Below, piece after piece: positions 1 to 8,745 of a DNA stretch of 45,789 bases. Below the pieces are notes generated by a model. That model did not search any database. It saw only the letters and a list, made by a program, of their open reading frames with translations, and had not been told where the DNA came from. Position 1 is the stretch's first letter, and each line of letters starts with the position of its first letter. The position numbers were made by a program, and so were the translations under genes. Source of the DNA: DATKAB01 sp964542745 (GTDB taxonomy: Bacteria; Eisenbacteria; RBG-16-71-46); assembly GCA_964542745.1 (NCBI GenBank), contig CAZIVR010000015.1, positions 1-45,789 on the forward strand. Direction: 5' to 3'.

Positions 1-1
1 G

Positions 2-850
2 GCCGGGAGCGCGCGCCGTCCGGAGCGCGGGGCCGGGGAGCCGCCGGTGTTCCTGCGCGAGATCGTCGCGGCGGCGCCGCCGGGGGCCCGCGTGCTCGAC
101 GCGGGGTGCGGGCCGGGCTCCTGGCCCTACGCGCTGCGCCCGGACCTCGAGATCACCGGCTTCGACGTCAAGTTCCCGCCCGGGCCCCCGCCGCGGTCGG
201 AGCGCGTGCGGGTGGTGCGCGCCGACCTGGCGCGGCTGCCGTTCCGCGACGCGAGCTTCGACCTCACCGTGTGCCACTACGTGCTCGAGCACGTCACCGA
301 GCTCAAGGCGTGCTGCGACGAACTCGCCCGGGTGACGCGTCCCGGGGGAACGCTGTACCTGTCGGTGCCCCGCGCGGCGTCGTTCGACGACCGGCTGTAC
401 CGGTTCGCCGGGCTGTTCGCCAAGTTCGCGCTGCTCAAGCTGCGCAAGCGGATCGAGCACCAGCAGCGCTTCGACCTCGACGGCCTGCTCGCGCGTTTCG
501 AGCGCCGCGGCCTGCGGCTCACCGCGCACGCGCTGGTCCCCGCCGGCTTCTCGTGGATGAACGACCCCCGCACCAAGCCGGTGCAGGGCGCCTTCACCGC
601 CGCGGTCGCCGCGCTCCACCGCGCGACCGGACTGGACCTCGCGAAGGACGCCAACTTCGTGCTGGCCTTCGAGCGCGGCGCCGCCCCGGCGCCGCCCGCG
701 CCGCGCGGCGCGCTGCCGGGCCGGCGGCGGGTCACGCACGTGTGCCGCGACTGCGGCGAGCACGCGATCGTCGAGGCGGGGAAGCCCTGGCCGCGCCACT
801 GGGAGTGCCCGTGGTGCGGGCGCGCCAACCCGTTCGGGCGGCCGCGATGA
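2..850 (+). CDS. SAM-dependent methyltransferase with C-terminal zinc ribbon (5' partial)
   Basis: Class I (Rossmann) methyltransferase, Methyltransf_11-like. Counting from the GTG at 47, motif I is VLDAGCGPGSW (residues 16-26), and the post-motif region DASFDLTVCHYVLEHV is typical of small-molecule or sugar-lipid methyltransferases. The last ~40 residues hold two CxxC knuckles (CRDCG and CPWCG), a zinc ribbon not usual in this family. The frame is open to the window edge and the domain starts almost at once, so the true start probably lies upstream; the GTG at 47 is the only in-window candidate. The next gene follows after 18 bases. The polysaccharide-locus context suggests a role in modifying a glycan or its lipid carrier; the substrate is unknown. 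Confidence 0.8.
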   Translation, partial: AGSARRPERGAGEPPVFLREIVAAAPPGARVLDAGCGPGSWPYALRPDLEITGFDVKFPPGPPPRSERVRVVRADLARLPFRDASFDLTVCHYVLEHVTELKACCDELARVTRPGGTLYLSVPRAASFDDRLYRFAGLFAKFALLKLRKRIEHQQRFDLDGLLARFERRGLRLTAHALVPAGFSWMNDPRTKPVQGAFTAAVAALHRATGLDLAKDANFVLAFERGAAPAPPAPRGALPGRRRVTHVCRDCGEHAIVEAGKPWPRHWECPWCGRANPFGRPR

Positions 851-868
851 GCGGCGGGAGGGCGCGGC

Positions 869-2329
869 GTGCGTGACGGGCTGCGGAAGCTGAGCGGCGA
901 GTCGCTGGTCTACGGCATCGGGCAGGTGAGCGGCCGGGCGGTGCAGGTGCTGCTGGTGCCGATCCTCACCCGCGCGCTCCGGCCCGGCGAGTACGCGATC
1001 TCCGAGCTGGCGATGGCCTACACCCAGACCGCGGTGCTGCTGCTGGTGATGGGGATGGACGGGGCGCTGGCGCGCTTCTTCTACCACGAGCCCGACCGCT
1101 CGGCGCGCGTCCGCATGGCGTCGTCGTCGCTCCTCTACCGGCTCGCCACGGGCATCGTGCTCGCGGCCGGGCTCGCCCTGCTCGCCGAACCGCTGGCCGG
1201 CGCCCTGATGGGCGGGGCCGCCTACGCGAAGTACGTGCGCGTCACGGCGTGGACCCTGCCGTTCACGCTGCTCGTGATGTACGGGAACGACGTGCTGCGG
1301 GTCACGTTCCAGCCGTGGAAGTTTATCGCGCTGAACCTCGTGAACACCGTGCTCGTGACCGGGCTCTCGCTGTGGTTCGTGCTGGCCGAGGACCGCGGGG
1401 TGATCGGCGTGCTCTACGGCCGGCTCCTCGGGGACGCCGCCAGCGCGGCCTTCGCGCTGGTCCTCACGCGCCACTCGATCCGCCCGGCGTTCGACCGCGC
1501 GGTGCTCCGCCGCATGCTCGCCTACGGGCTGCCCACCGTGCCGGCGGCGATCGCCTACGGCCTCATCACCTCGCTCGACCGCTACGCGCTGCAGCGCACC
1601 CGCACGCTCGAGGAGGTCGCGGTCTACGGCATCGCCATCAAGTTCTTTGCGCTGGTGACCATGGGCGTGTCGGCGTTCCAGCTCGCCTACGGGCCGTTCG
1701 CCTACGCGCGCGCCGCGGAGCCCGGCGCCCCGCGGCTGTTCGCGCGGGTGTTCGCGTCGTACGTCGCGGTGGCCGCGACCGGCGCGCTGCTGGTGGGCCT
1801 GCTCGCGCCGGAGCTGCTCGCGGTGCTGGTGCCTCCCGAGTACCGCGCCGCGGCGGGCCCGGCGCTGTGGCTGTGCTTTGCGGCGGTCGCGCAGGGCGCC
1901 TACACTGTCGCGTCCGTCGGCATCGGGCTCGCCCTCGCCACGCCGCTGCTCGGCTGGTGCGCGGGCGGCGCCGCGCTGGTGGCGGCGCTCGGCCAGTGGC
2001 TCCTGACGCCGCGCTTCGGCCCGGCCGGGGCCGCGGCCGCCACCTTCGCCGGGTACCTGGCGTCGGCGGTCTTCACCTACGCGATGGCGCAGCGCGTCCA
2101 TCCGCTCCCGTACCGGGGCGGACGTCTCGCCGCGATCGGCGCCGCGGCGCTGGCCGCGGGGCTGGCGGGACAGGCGTTCGCGGGACCCGGGGCCGCCGGG
2201 CTCGGGGTGCGGCTGGGACTGGTGGCGGCCTTCGCGGCGGCGATGGCGGGGCTGAGAGTGTGGTCCGGTGCGTTCGCGGCGGCGCCCGAGGGGGCGGCGC
2301 GCGGCGGGGCGGAGTCGCGGGAGGGCTAG
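869..2329 (+). CDS. Polysaccharide flippase (Wzx/MATE-like)
   Basis: 486-residue polytopic membrane protein of the lipopolysaccharide/O-antigen flippase type. The N-terminus (GESLVYGIGQVSGRAVQVLL) and the following PILTRALRPGEYAISEL are typical of this superfamily, where a first helix carries small residues and is followed by LTR.L.P.EYG-like text. About a dozen hydrophobic segments run to residue ~470, and the tail is Ala/Gly/Glu-rich. The expected role is flipping undecaprenyl-linked oligosaccharides across the inner membrane. The start is GTG at 869, with GGGAGG eight bases upstream. Four bases separate it from the asnB-like gene. The lack of any polymerase motif makes Wzx more likely than Wzy. 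Confidence 0.82.
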   Translation: MRDGLRKLSGESLVYGIGQVSGRAVQVLLVPILTRALRPGEYAISELAMAYTQTAVLLLVMGMDGALARFFYHEPDRSARVRMASSSLLYRLATGIVLAAGLALLAEPLAGALMGGAAYAKYVRVTAWTLPFTLLVMYGNDVLRVTFQPWKFIALNLVNTVLVTGLSLWFVLAEDRGVIGVLYGRLLGDAASAAFALVLTRHSIRPAFDRAVLRRMLAYGLPTVPAAIAYGLITSLDRYALQRTRTLEEVAVYGIAIKFFALVTMGVSAFQLAYGPFAYARAAEPGAPRLFARVFASYVAVAATGALLVGLLAPELLAVLVPPEYRAAAGPALWLCFAAVAQGAYTVASVGIGLALATPLLGWCAGGAALVAALGQWLLTPRFGPAGAAAATFAGYLASAVFTYAMAQRVHPLPYRGGRLAAIGAAALAAGLAGQAFAGPGAAGLGVRLGLVAAFAAAMAGLRVWSGAFAAAPEGAARGGAESREG

Positions 2330-2333
2330 TCGC

Positions 2334-4409
2334 ATGTGCGGAATCGCGGGGCTGTGGTCGGACGATGGGCGGGTGGATCTCGGCCGCCTCCACCAGATGT
2401 CGCGCCTGCTGCGCCACCGCGGGCCCGACGGGGAGGGGATGGCGCTGGTGGACGCCGCCACCGGGGAGATCACCACGCTCGGCGGGGCCGACACCGCGCC
2501 CGAGATCTTCCGGGCGCCGCTGGCCTACGCGCCGGGCGGCCGCCGCCCGGGCGCGGGACCGGCCGGGGCCTCGGTGGGGCTCGCCCACCGGCGGCTCGCG
2601 ATCCTCGACCTCTCGCCCTCCGGCCACCAGCCGATGACCGACGCCTCCGGCACGCTGTGGATCACGTACAACGGCGAGGTCTACAACCACGTCGAACTGC
2701 GGGCCGAGCTGGAGGCGGACGGCGTCCGCTTCGCGAGCGGCTCCGACACCGAGGTCATCCTCGCCGCCTACCGGAAGTGGGGGCACGGCTGTCTCGCGCG
2801 CTTCAACGGCATGTTCGCCTTCGCGCTCTGGGACGGCGCGCGCCGCGAACTCTTCTGCGCGCGCGACCGCTTCGGGGTCAAGCCGTTCTACTACCAGTTC
2901 GACGGCCACAACTTCGCCTTCGCCTCGGAGCCGCGCGCGCTGGCGCTCACGCAGCCGAGGCGCATCCGCCCCCGCCTCGAGGCGCTCCGCGACCTGATCG
3001 CGCTCGACTGGGTGGATCACGGGACCGGGACCTGCCTCGAGGGGATCGAGCAGCTGTCGCCCGGGCACTACCTGGTGCTGGGGGAGAAGGGTCTCGGCGT
3101 GCGGCGCTGGTGGTCGCTCGATCCCGAGTCGCGCGCGCGCGGCACGCCGGCCGACTGGGAGCGCCGCTTCGAGGAACTCTTCACCGACGCGGTGCGGCTC
3201 CGCCTGCGCGCCGACGTCGAGGTGGGCTCGTGCCTTTCGGGCGGCCTCGATTCGAGCGCGGTGGTGGCGACCGCCTCGCGGCTCGCCGAGCGGCCGCTGC
3301 ACGCGTTCAGCTGCGCCTACGACGAGGGCCCGGCCTTCGACGAGCGGCCGTTCGTGCGGCTCGCGGTCGAGGCCAGCGGCGCGGCGTCGCACGTGGTGGT
3401 GCCGGACGGCGGGGACTTCTGGAACGTGCTCGACCGGCTCTCGGACCTCCAGGGCGAGCCGACCGCGGGACCCGGCCTCTACTCGCAGTGGAAGGTGATG
3501 GAGCTCGCGAACCAGGCGGGCCTCAAGGTGCTGCTCGACGGGCAGGGCGGCGACGAGACGCTGGGCGGGTACTTCCGCTACCTGCCGCTGTCGCTGCGCG
3601 ACCGCCTCGCCGGCGGCGACGTGGCGGGCTTCCTCTCCGGGCTCGGCCCGGTGGCCGACCGCCTCGGCCTCTCCACCACCCTCGCGCTGTGCTTCGAGCC
3701 GTGGCTGCCCTCGGGGCTGGTCGCGCCGCTGCGCCGCCGCTTCGGGCAGGGCAAGGACCGGGTGCTTTCCGCCGCGCTCGCCGCGCTGCCTTCCGGGGCC
3801 CCGGCCCGGCCTCCCGCCGAGTTCGGCTCCGCGGTGCGCCGGCAGATGGCCTTCGACACGCAGCGCCGCCTGCTGCCCTCGCTGCTTCGCTACGAGGACC
3901 GCAACAGCATGGCCTTCTCGATCGAGACCCGGCTGCCGTTCCTCGACTACCGCCTCGTCGAGTTCGCGTTCTCGCTGCCCGACGACCAGAAGCTCGACGG
4001 GGTCGCCACCAAGGCGATCCTGCGCCGCGCGCTCGCCGACCGGGTGCCGGCCCGCATCCTCGAGCGCCGCGACAAGATGGGGTTCGAGACTCCGGCCGAC
4101 GTTTGGCTGCGCGGCCGCTTCGCCACCGAGGCGCGGCGCCGGCTCGGCGCGGCGGGCCCGCTGCACGACTGGGTGGACCCCGACCGGCTGCGGCTCGCGC
4201 TCGACGACTTCCTGTCGGGGCGGCGCGCCATCGGGCTCCAGGTGTGGCGCTGGCTCTCGCTCGAGTCGTGGTCGCGCCGCTACCTCGCCACTGACCCGCG
4301 GATCACCGAGCGCTCGCCCGAGGCGGTGCTGCACGCCGGGCGCCACCGGTCGTGGGCGGAGGCCACCCGGGAATACGAGCGCGAGCTGGCGGCCGGCGCC
4401 GGGACCTGA
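2334..4409 (+). CDS. asnB: Asparagine synthase (glutamine-hydrolyzing)
   Basis: Class II glutamine amidotransferase fused to an ATP-pyrophosphatase synthetase domain, 691 residues. The ATG at 2334 is chosen because the mature protein must expose Cys2 as nucleophile (MCGIAGLW); a longer frame starting at 2268 would bury it. The glutaminase half shows RGPDG, ITYNGEVYNHVELR and GSDTEVIL. The synthetase half carries the PP-loop SGGLDSS beginning near residue 302, then DGQGGDETLGGY and SIETRLPFLDYRLVEF. AsnB-like proteins are frequent in exopolysaccharide loci, where they may amidate sugar acids or amino-acyl substituents rather than make free asparagine; either role fits here. Confidence 0.93.
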   Translation: MCGIAGLWSDDGRVDLGRLHQMSRLLRHRGPDGEGMALVDAATGEITTLGGADTAPEIFRAPLAYAPGGRRPGAGPAGASVGLAHRRLAILDLSPSGHQPMTDASGTLWITYNGEVYNHVELRAELEADGVRFASGSDTEVILAAYRKWGHGCLARFNGMFAFALWDGARRELFCARDRFGVKPFYYQFDGHNFAFASEPRALALTQPRRIRPRLEALRDLIALDWVDHGTGTCLEGIEQLSPGHYLVLGEKGLGVRRWWSLDPESRARGTPADWERRFEELFTDAVRLRLRADVEVGSCLSGGLDSSAVVATASRLAERPLHAFSCAYDEGPAFDERPFVRLAVEASGAASHVVVPDGGDFWNVLDRLSDLQGEPTAGPGLYSQWKVMELANQAGLKVLLDGQGGDETLGGYFRYLPLSLRDRLAGGDVAGFLSGLGPVADRLGLSTTLALCFEPWLPSGLVAPLRRRFGQGKDRVLSAALAALPSGAPARPPAEFGSAVRRQMAFDTQRRLLPSLLRYEDRNSMAFSIETRLPFLDYRLVEFAFSLPDDQKLDGVATKAILRRALADRVPARILERRDKMGFETPADVWLRGRFATEARRRLGAAGPLHDWVDPDRLRLALDDFLSGRRAIGLQVWRWLSLESWSRRYLATDPRITERSPEAVLHAGRHRSWAEATREYERELAAGAGT

Positions 4410-4424
4410 GGCCGCGGGCCCCGC

Positions 4425-5546
4425 GTGGATCTCGTCGTCCTCTCGGAGGTGCGCTGGGGGTACTTCCGGACCCGCAAGCAGTTCCTCCTGTCGCGCTTTC
4501 CCGAGCGCTGGCGGATCTTCTTCGCGCAGCCGCCGGCCGCGGGCGCGGACGACCCGTGGCGGCCGCGACGCGAGGGCCGGGTCACCTACTTCACCGTGCC
4601 GTTCCTGAAGCCCGGCACGACCAGCGGGCTCTACAACGCGGTGGCCGGGCTGGCCCCGGGCCGCGCCCTGATCGAGCGGGTCGCCGTGGCCTCGCTCGAG
4701 CGGCGGCTGCGCGAGCTCGGGGTGGCGCGCGACCCGGTGGCGCTGGTCTCCAACATCTACTGTCCGGGCTGCCTTCCGCGCCTTCGCGCGCAGTTGGTAT
4801 GTTACGACTTCAACGACAGTCCCTTTCAATTCGCGCGCGTGCCGTCGTGGGCGCGCGGCTACTGGCGGCGCACCCTGGACCAGGTGGATTCCCTGTTCGT
4901 CGTGTCCGAGTACTACCGCCGCCGGCTCGCGGCCGAGACCGACAAGCCGCTGACCCTGCTCGGCAACGGGGTTGAGTGGGACCACTTCGCCTCGCCGCGC
5001 CCCGAGCCGCCCGAGCTGGCGGCGCTGCCGCGCCCCCGGATCGGCTACGTGGGGCTGCTGTCCCACTTCCTCGACTTCGAGAGCCTCGAGGCGCTGCGGC
5101 AGGCGCGGCAGGGGGGCACGCTGGTCCTGATCGGGCCGGGGAGCCCGGCGACCGACGCCGCGGTGAGGGAGCTGGCCGCGCGGCCGGGAGTGGCGGTGCT
5201 GGGGCCCCGCGACTACGCCGACCTGCCCGCCTACCTGCAGGGGCTGGACCTGGGGGTGATCCCTTTCCGGGCGAAAGACCCCTACGTGCAGGGTATCAAC
5301 CCGAACAAGGTCTACCAGTACCTCGCCAGCGGACTCCCGGTGGTCACCACGCCCCTGCTCGATCTTCCCGCCGACCCCCCCCACGTGAGCTTCGCCGACG
5401 ACCCGGCCGCGATGGCCGACGCCGCGCGCGCGGCGCTGGCGGCGGGGGGCACGCGCGAGGCGCGGCAGGCGCTGGCCCGCGAGCACGACTGGGGGCGGCT
5501 CGCCGCCCGCATGGTCGAAACCCTCGAGGCCCGGCTGGCCGCCTGA
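4425..5546 (+). CDS. Glycosyltransferase, GT4-like
   Basis: 373 residues with a GT-B fold pattern. The N-terminal half contains LVSNIYCPGC and VCYDFNDSPFQF. The C-terminal donor-binding half contains LGNGVEWDHFA, RIGYVGLLSHFLDFE, VLIGPGSP and NKVYQYLASGLPVVTTPL, where the usual catalytic E is replaced by the Y/L context seen in TuaH-like transferases. It is expected to transfer a nucleotide-activated sugar to a lipid-linked glycan at the cytoplasmic membrane face. The start is GTG at 4425, fifteen bases after asnB. Donor and linkage cannot be told from sequence. Confidence 0.82.
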   Translation: MDLVVLSEVRWGYFRTRKQFLLSRFPERWRIFFAQPPAAGADDPWRPRREGRVTYFTVPFLKPGTTSGLYNAVAGLAPGRALIERVAVASLERRLRELGVARDPVALVSNIYCPGCLPRLRAQLVCYDFNDSPFQFARVPSWARGYWRRTLDQVDSLFVVSEYYRRRLAAETDKPLTLLGNGVEWDHFASPRPEPPELAALPRPRIGYVGLLSHFLDFESLEALRQARQGGTLVLIGPGSPATDAAVRELAARPGVAVLGPRDYADLPAYLQGLDLGVIPFRAKDPYVQGINPNKVYQYLASGLPVVTTPLLDLPADPPHVSFADDPAAMADAARAALAAGGTREARQALAREHDWGRLAARMVETLEARLAA

Positions 5547-5577
5547 CGGCGCGCCACCTGCGGCGGAGTCCCGTGCG

Positions 5578-7995
5578 ATGAGCGAACGCAAAGCCGTCCG
5601 CAAGGAAGCGCGCCCCGCGGCCCCGGGATTCCGGCTCGGCGCCGCGTGGGCCGCCGGGATCCTGGCGCTGCTCGTGGTGCTGTTCTTCCACCAGGTCTTC
5701 CTCGGCGGCAAGACCTTCGTCTCGCCCGACACCACCGCCCCGCTCGGATTCGTGGCGGTGGGCGAGCACTCGCTCTGGAAGGAGCGCGTCTACCCGCTGT
5801 GGAACCCGTTCGTCTTCCTCGGCATGCCTTCGTTCGCGAGCGGCGCCTACAACCCGCTGATCTACCCGCCGGACTGGCCGCTGGCGCTGGTGCAGAAGCT
5901 CGTGCCGCTGCCCGAGATGACGTGGATGCTGCTCTACTACTTCCTCGGCGGGCTGTTCTTCTTCCTGCTGGCGCGCGAGTGGGGCGCGCGCGCCGAGGCG
6001 GCGCTGATCGCCGCCGCGGGCTTCGTGTTCGCCCCGAACCTGGTGGCGGTGGGCTCGCACGGCCACGGCAGCCAGCTGGTGGACTCGGCGTACCTGCCGC
6101 TGCTGCTGTGGCTGGCCTCGCGATGGCTGCGCGGCGGGAACCTGCGCGACCTGGGCTGGCTCGCGCTCGCCGGCGGCTTCCAGATCCTGCGGGGCCACGT
6201 GCAGATCTGCTTCTACACCTGGCTCGCGGTGGGGCTCGCCACGGGGATCCACCTGCTCGCCGGCCCGCGCGACGCGGCCGCGATCCGCGCGCGCGTCCTG
6301 CGCGCCGCGGGCGTGGCGGCGGCCGCGGCGCTGGCCTTCGGCATCGCCGGCTTCTACTCGCTGCCGCTGCGCGACTACGCGCGCTGGTCCATCCGCGGCG
6401 GGAGCGAGGGCGGGGGCGTGGGCATGGAGTACGCGACCCAGTGGTCGCTGGCGCCGATCGAGCTGCCTACGCTGGTGATCCCGGGGTGGGCCGGGTTCGG
6501 GGGCGCGACCTACTGGGGCGGCATGCCCTTCACCGACTACCCCAACGCCTTCGTCGGGATGGTGGCGGTGCTGCTCGCGCTGCCCGCGTTCGCGATCCCG
6601 GGCCGGATCCCGGCCGCGCTGCGCGCCTTCGCGCTCGCGCTCGCCGCGCTCTCGGTGCTGATCGCCTTCGGCAAGAACTCGCCGGTGTACGGCTTCCTCT
6701 ACGACCACCTGCCGCTCTTCAACAAGTTCCGGGTCCCCGTGATGGTGGTGATCCTGCTCCAGGTGGCGGCCGGGCTCGGCCTCGCGTGGGGCTGGACGGC
6801 GGTGCTCGAGGCGGGCGCCACGGGCGCTCCGCGCGCGGGGCGCGAGGCGGGCCCGGCGCGCGCGGTCTCGAGGGTGCTGCTCGTGGCGGCGGCCGCGCTC
6901 GGGATCGGGCTGCTGGTAGGGATCGCGGGGGCGGGACTCCGCGGGGGCTACCTGGGGCTCGCGATGGCGAGCCAGCCGCGCCTCACGCCCGAGCTCGCCG
7001 ACGCGGCGTTCCGCATGTTCACCGGCGACCTGGCGCGCGCCTGCGCGATCGGCCTGCTGGCGCTGGGCGTGGCCGCGCTCGCGCTGCGGCGGACGCTCAG
7101 CCCGGCGCTCGCGAGCCTCGCGGTGCTCGCCCTGCTGCTCTTCGAGCTGATGCCGGTGAGCGCCCGCGTGATGGAGCCGGTGATCGGCGATCCGGTGGCG
7201 CGCGCCCGCGAGGCGGGCCGCGACGACGTCGTGGAGTTCCTCGAGCAGGCGGGCCCGCCCGGGACGTTCCGGATCCTGCCGCTCGCCGAGATGGGCAGCA
7301 ACCGTTTCGCCGGATTCTCGATCGCCTCGCTCGGCGGGTACCACGCCGCCAAGCCGCGCCTGTTCCAGGACCTGCAGGACGCCCGCCTCACCACCGAGTT
7401 CGGCTGGCTCCGCCTGCTGAACGTGCGCTACGTCGTCACGCCCCAGCCGCTCGAGCCCGCGCCGCCCGGACTGCGCGAGGTGTTCCGGGGGTCGCAGCTC
7501 GTCTACGAGATCGAGGGCACGCTGCCGAGGGTCACGCTGGTGGACCGCGTCCGGGTCGTCCCCGAGGCCCGCGCGATCCTCGATTCCGTGCGGCTCGGCA
7601 CCCGCGAGAGCGCCGAGACGGCGTTCCTGCTCGAGGATCCCGGGATGCCGCAGGGCGGCATGGGGCGGGCGTCGGCCCGCATCGTGCGCTATCGTCTCAA
7701 CGACGTGACCGTGGAGACCGAGACCGAGGGGCCGGCGATCCTGCGGCTCGCGGACCTGTGGTACCCGGACTGGAGGGCCGACGTGGACGGCCGGCCCGTC
7801 CCGGTGCTGCGAACCGACTACTTCCTGAGGGGCGTGGTGGTGCCCGGAGGCAGGCATCGCGTGACGTTCACCTTCTCTTCGGCGGCGATGCGCACCGGGC
7901 TGCTGGTGTCCATCGGCTGCGCGCTGGCCGCCCTCGCGGCGATCGCGGCCGGCACCCTCGGGCGCCGGTCGGCTCCCGCCCCGGAGGCGTCGTGA
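5578..7995 (+). CDS. YfhO-family polytopic membrane protein
   Basis: 805 residues. After a short basic N-terminus, a first transmembrane helix (AAGILALLVVLFFHQVFL) is followed by GGKTFVSPDTTAPLGF and then YPLWNPFVFLGMPSFASG, the extracytoplasmic signature of the YfhO/GT-C-like family. Many helices follow, and a ~200-residue soluble C-terminal domain (about 560-770) contains LADLWYPDWRADVDG, also characteristic of YfhO proteins, before a last helix. Members are thought to use polyprenyl-phosphate sugars to decorate surface polymers; YfhO of Firmicutes is linked to lipoteichoic acid glycosylation. The gene sits directly before a polyprenol-phosphate-sugar synthase, which could supply the donor. 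ATG start with CGGAG upstream. Confidence 0.8.
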   Translation: MSERKAVRKEARPAAPGFRLGAAWAAGILALLVVLFFHQVFLGGKTFVSPDTTAPLGFVAVGEHSLWKERVYPLWNPFVFLGMPSFASGAYNPLIYPPDWPLALVQKLVPLPEMTWMLLYYFLGGLFFFLLAREWGARAEAALIAAAGFVFAPNLVAVGSHGHGSQLVDSAYLPLLLWLASRWLRGGNLRDLGWLALAGGFQILRGHVQICFYTWLAVGLATGIHLLAGPRDAAAIRARVLRAAGVAAAAALAFGIAGFYSLPLRDYARWSIRGGSEGGGVGMEYATQWSLAPIELPTLVIPGWAGFGGATYWGGMPFTDYPNAFVGMVAVLLALPAFAIPGRIPAALRAFALALAALSVLIAFGKNSPVYGFLYDHLPLFNKFRVPVMVVILLQVAAGLGLAWGWTAVLEAGATGAPRAGREAGPARAVSRVLLVAAAALGIGLLVGIAGAGLRGGYLGLAMASQPRLTPELADAAFRMFTGDLARACAIGLLALGVAALALRRTLSPALASLAVLALLLFELMPVSARVMEPVIGDPVARAREAGRDDVVEFLEQAGPPGTFRILPLAEMGSNRFAGFSIASLGGYHAAKPRLFQDLQDARLTTEFGWLRLLNVRYVVTPQPLEPAPPGLREVFRGSQLVYEIEGTLPRVTLVDRVRVVPEARAILDSVRLGTRESAETAFLLEDPGMPQGGMGRASARIVRYRLNDVTVETETEGPAILRLADLWYPDWRADVDGRPVPVLRTDYFLRGVVVPGGRHRVTFTFSSAAMRTGLLVSIGCALAALAAIAAGTLGRRSAPAPEAS

Positions 7996-8741
7996 GCGGC
8001 GGGGGGGGAGCGGCCGTGGCGGCCGGGAAGACGCTCATCATCGTCCCCACCTACAACGAGAAGGACAACATCGCGCGCCTGCTCGGGCGCCTGATGGGAC
8101 TGCCCTTCGGGCTCCACGTGCTGGTGGTGGACGACGGTTCGCCGGACGGCACCGCCGACATCGTGAAGGAGTGGATGGCCCGCGAGCCGCGCGTCCACCT
8201 GCTGCAGCGCGCCGGCAAGCTGGGGCTCGGCTCGGCCTACCGCGAGGGGTTCCGCTACGCGCTGGAGCGCGACTACGAGCTGATCTTCGAGATGGACGCG
8301 GACTTCTCGCACGACCCGGACGCGATCGCGGGTTTCCTCGAGGCGGCGAAGGAGGCCGACGTCGTGCTGGGCTCGCGCTACCTGAACGGCATCAGCGTGG
8401 TGAACTGGCCGCTGCAGCGCCTGCTGCTCTCGTACTTCGCCAACGTCTACACGCGCTGGGTGACGGGCCTGCCGCTGCGCGACGCCACCGGGGGCTTCAA
8501 GTGTTTCCGCCGGCGCGCGCTCGCCGGGATCCGCCTCGACAAGGTGAAGTCCGACGGCTACGGGTTCCAGATCGAAATGTCCTTCCGCTGCTGGAAGAAG
8601 GGGTTCACCATCCGGGAGATCCCGATCCTGTTCGTGGACCGCCTGGCCGGGGTCTCGAAAATGAGCCGCAGGATCGTTTACGAGGCCGCGTTCATGGTGT
8701 GGCGACTGCGCCTGCTGTCGCTGTTCGGCCGTCTGGAGTGA
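7992..8741 (+). CDS. Polyprenol-phosphate mannosyltransferase (DPM1-like GT2)
   Basis: GT-A glycosyltransferase of family 2, about 249 residues. Visible motifs are IIVPTYNEKDNI, VVDDGSPDGTADIV, the metal-binding stretch EMDADFSHDP, VLGSRYLNG and DATGGFKCFRRRAL, all typical of dolichol/polyprenol monophosphomannose synthases. There is no C-terminal membrane domain, so it resembles the soluble DPM1 form. It should load a sugar from a nucleotide donor onto polyprenyl phosphate for GT-C-type transferases such as the neighbours at 5578 and 14451. The GTG at 7992 overlaps the previous stop (GTGA). A second GTG at 8016, just after a strong GGGGAG, is an equally good start and gives 241 residues. Confidence 0.88.
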   Translation: MSGGGGAAVAAGKTLIIVPTYNEKDNIARLLGRLMGLPFGLHVLVVDDGSPDGTADIVKEWMAREPRVHLLQRAGKLGLGSAYREGFRYALERDYELIFEMDADFSHDPDAIAGFLEAAKEADVVLGSRYLNGISVVNWPLQRLLLSYFANVYTRWVTGLPLRDATGGFKCFRRRALAGIRLDKVKSDGYGFQIEMSFRCWKKGFTIREIPILFVDRLAGVSKMSRRIVYEAAFMVWRLRLLSLFGRLE

Positions 8742-8745
8742 GCTC

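Noticed and set aside
2073..5735. Very long open frame on the minus strand
   Set aside because: It lies antisense to the asnB and glycosyltransferase genes; its Arg/Pro/Gly/Ala/His-rich translation is what third-position G/C bias produces and shows no domain.
5344..7857. Second long minus-strand open frame
   Set aside because: Antisense to the YfhO gene with the same low-complexity charged composition; no plausible start context.
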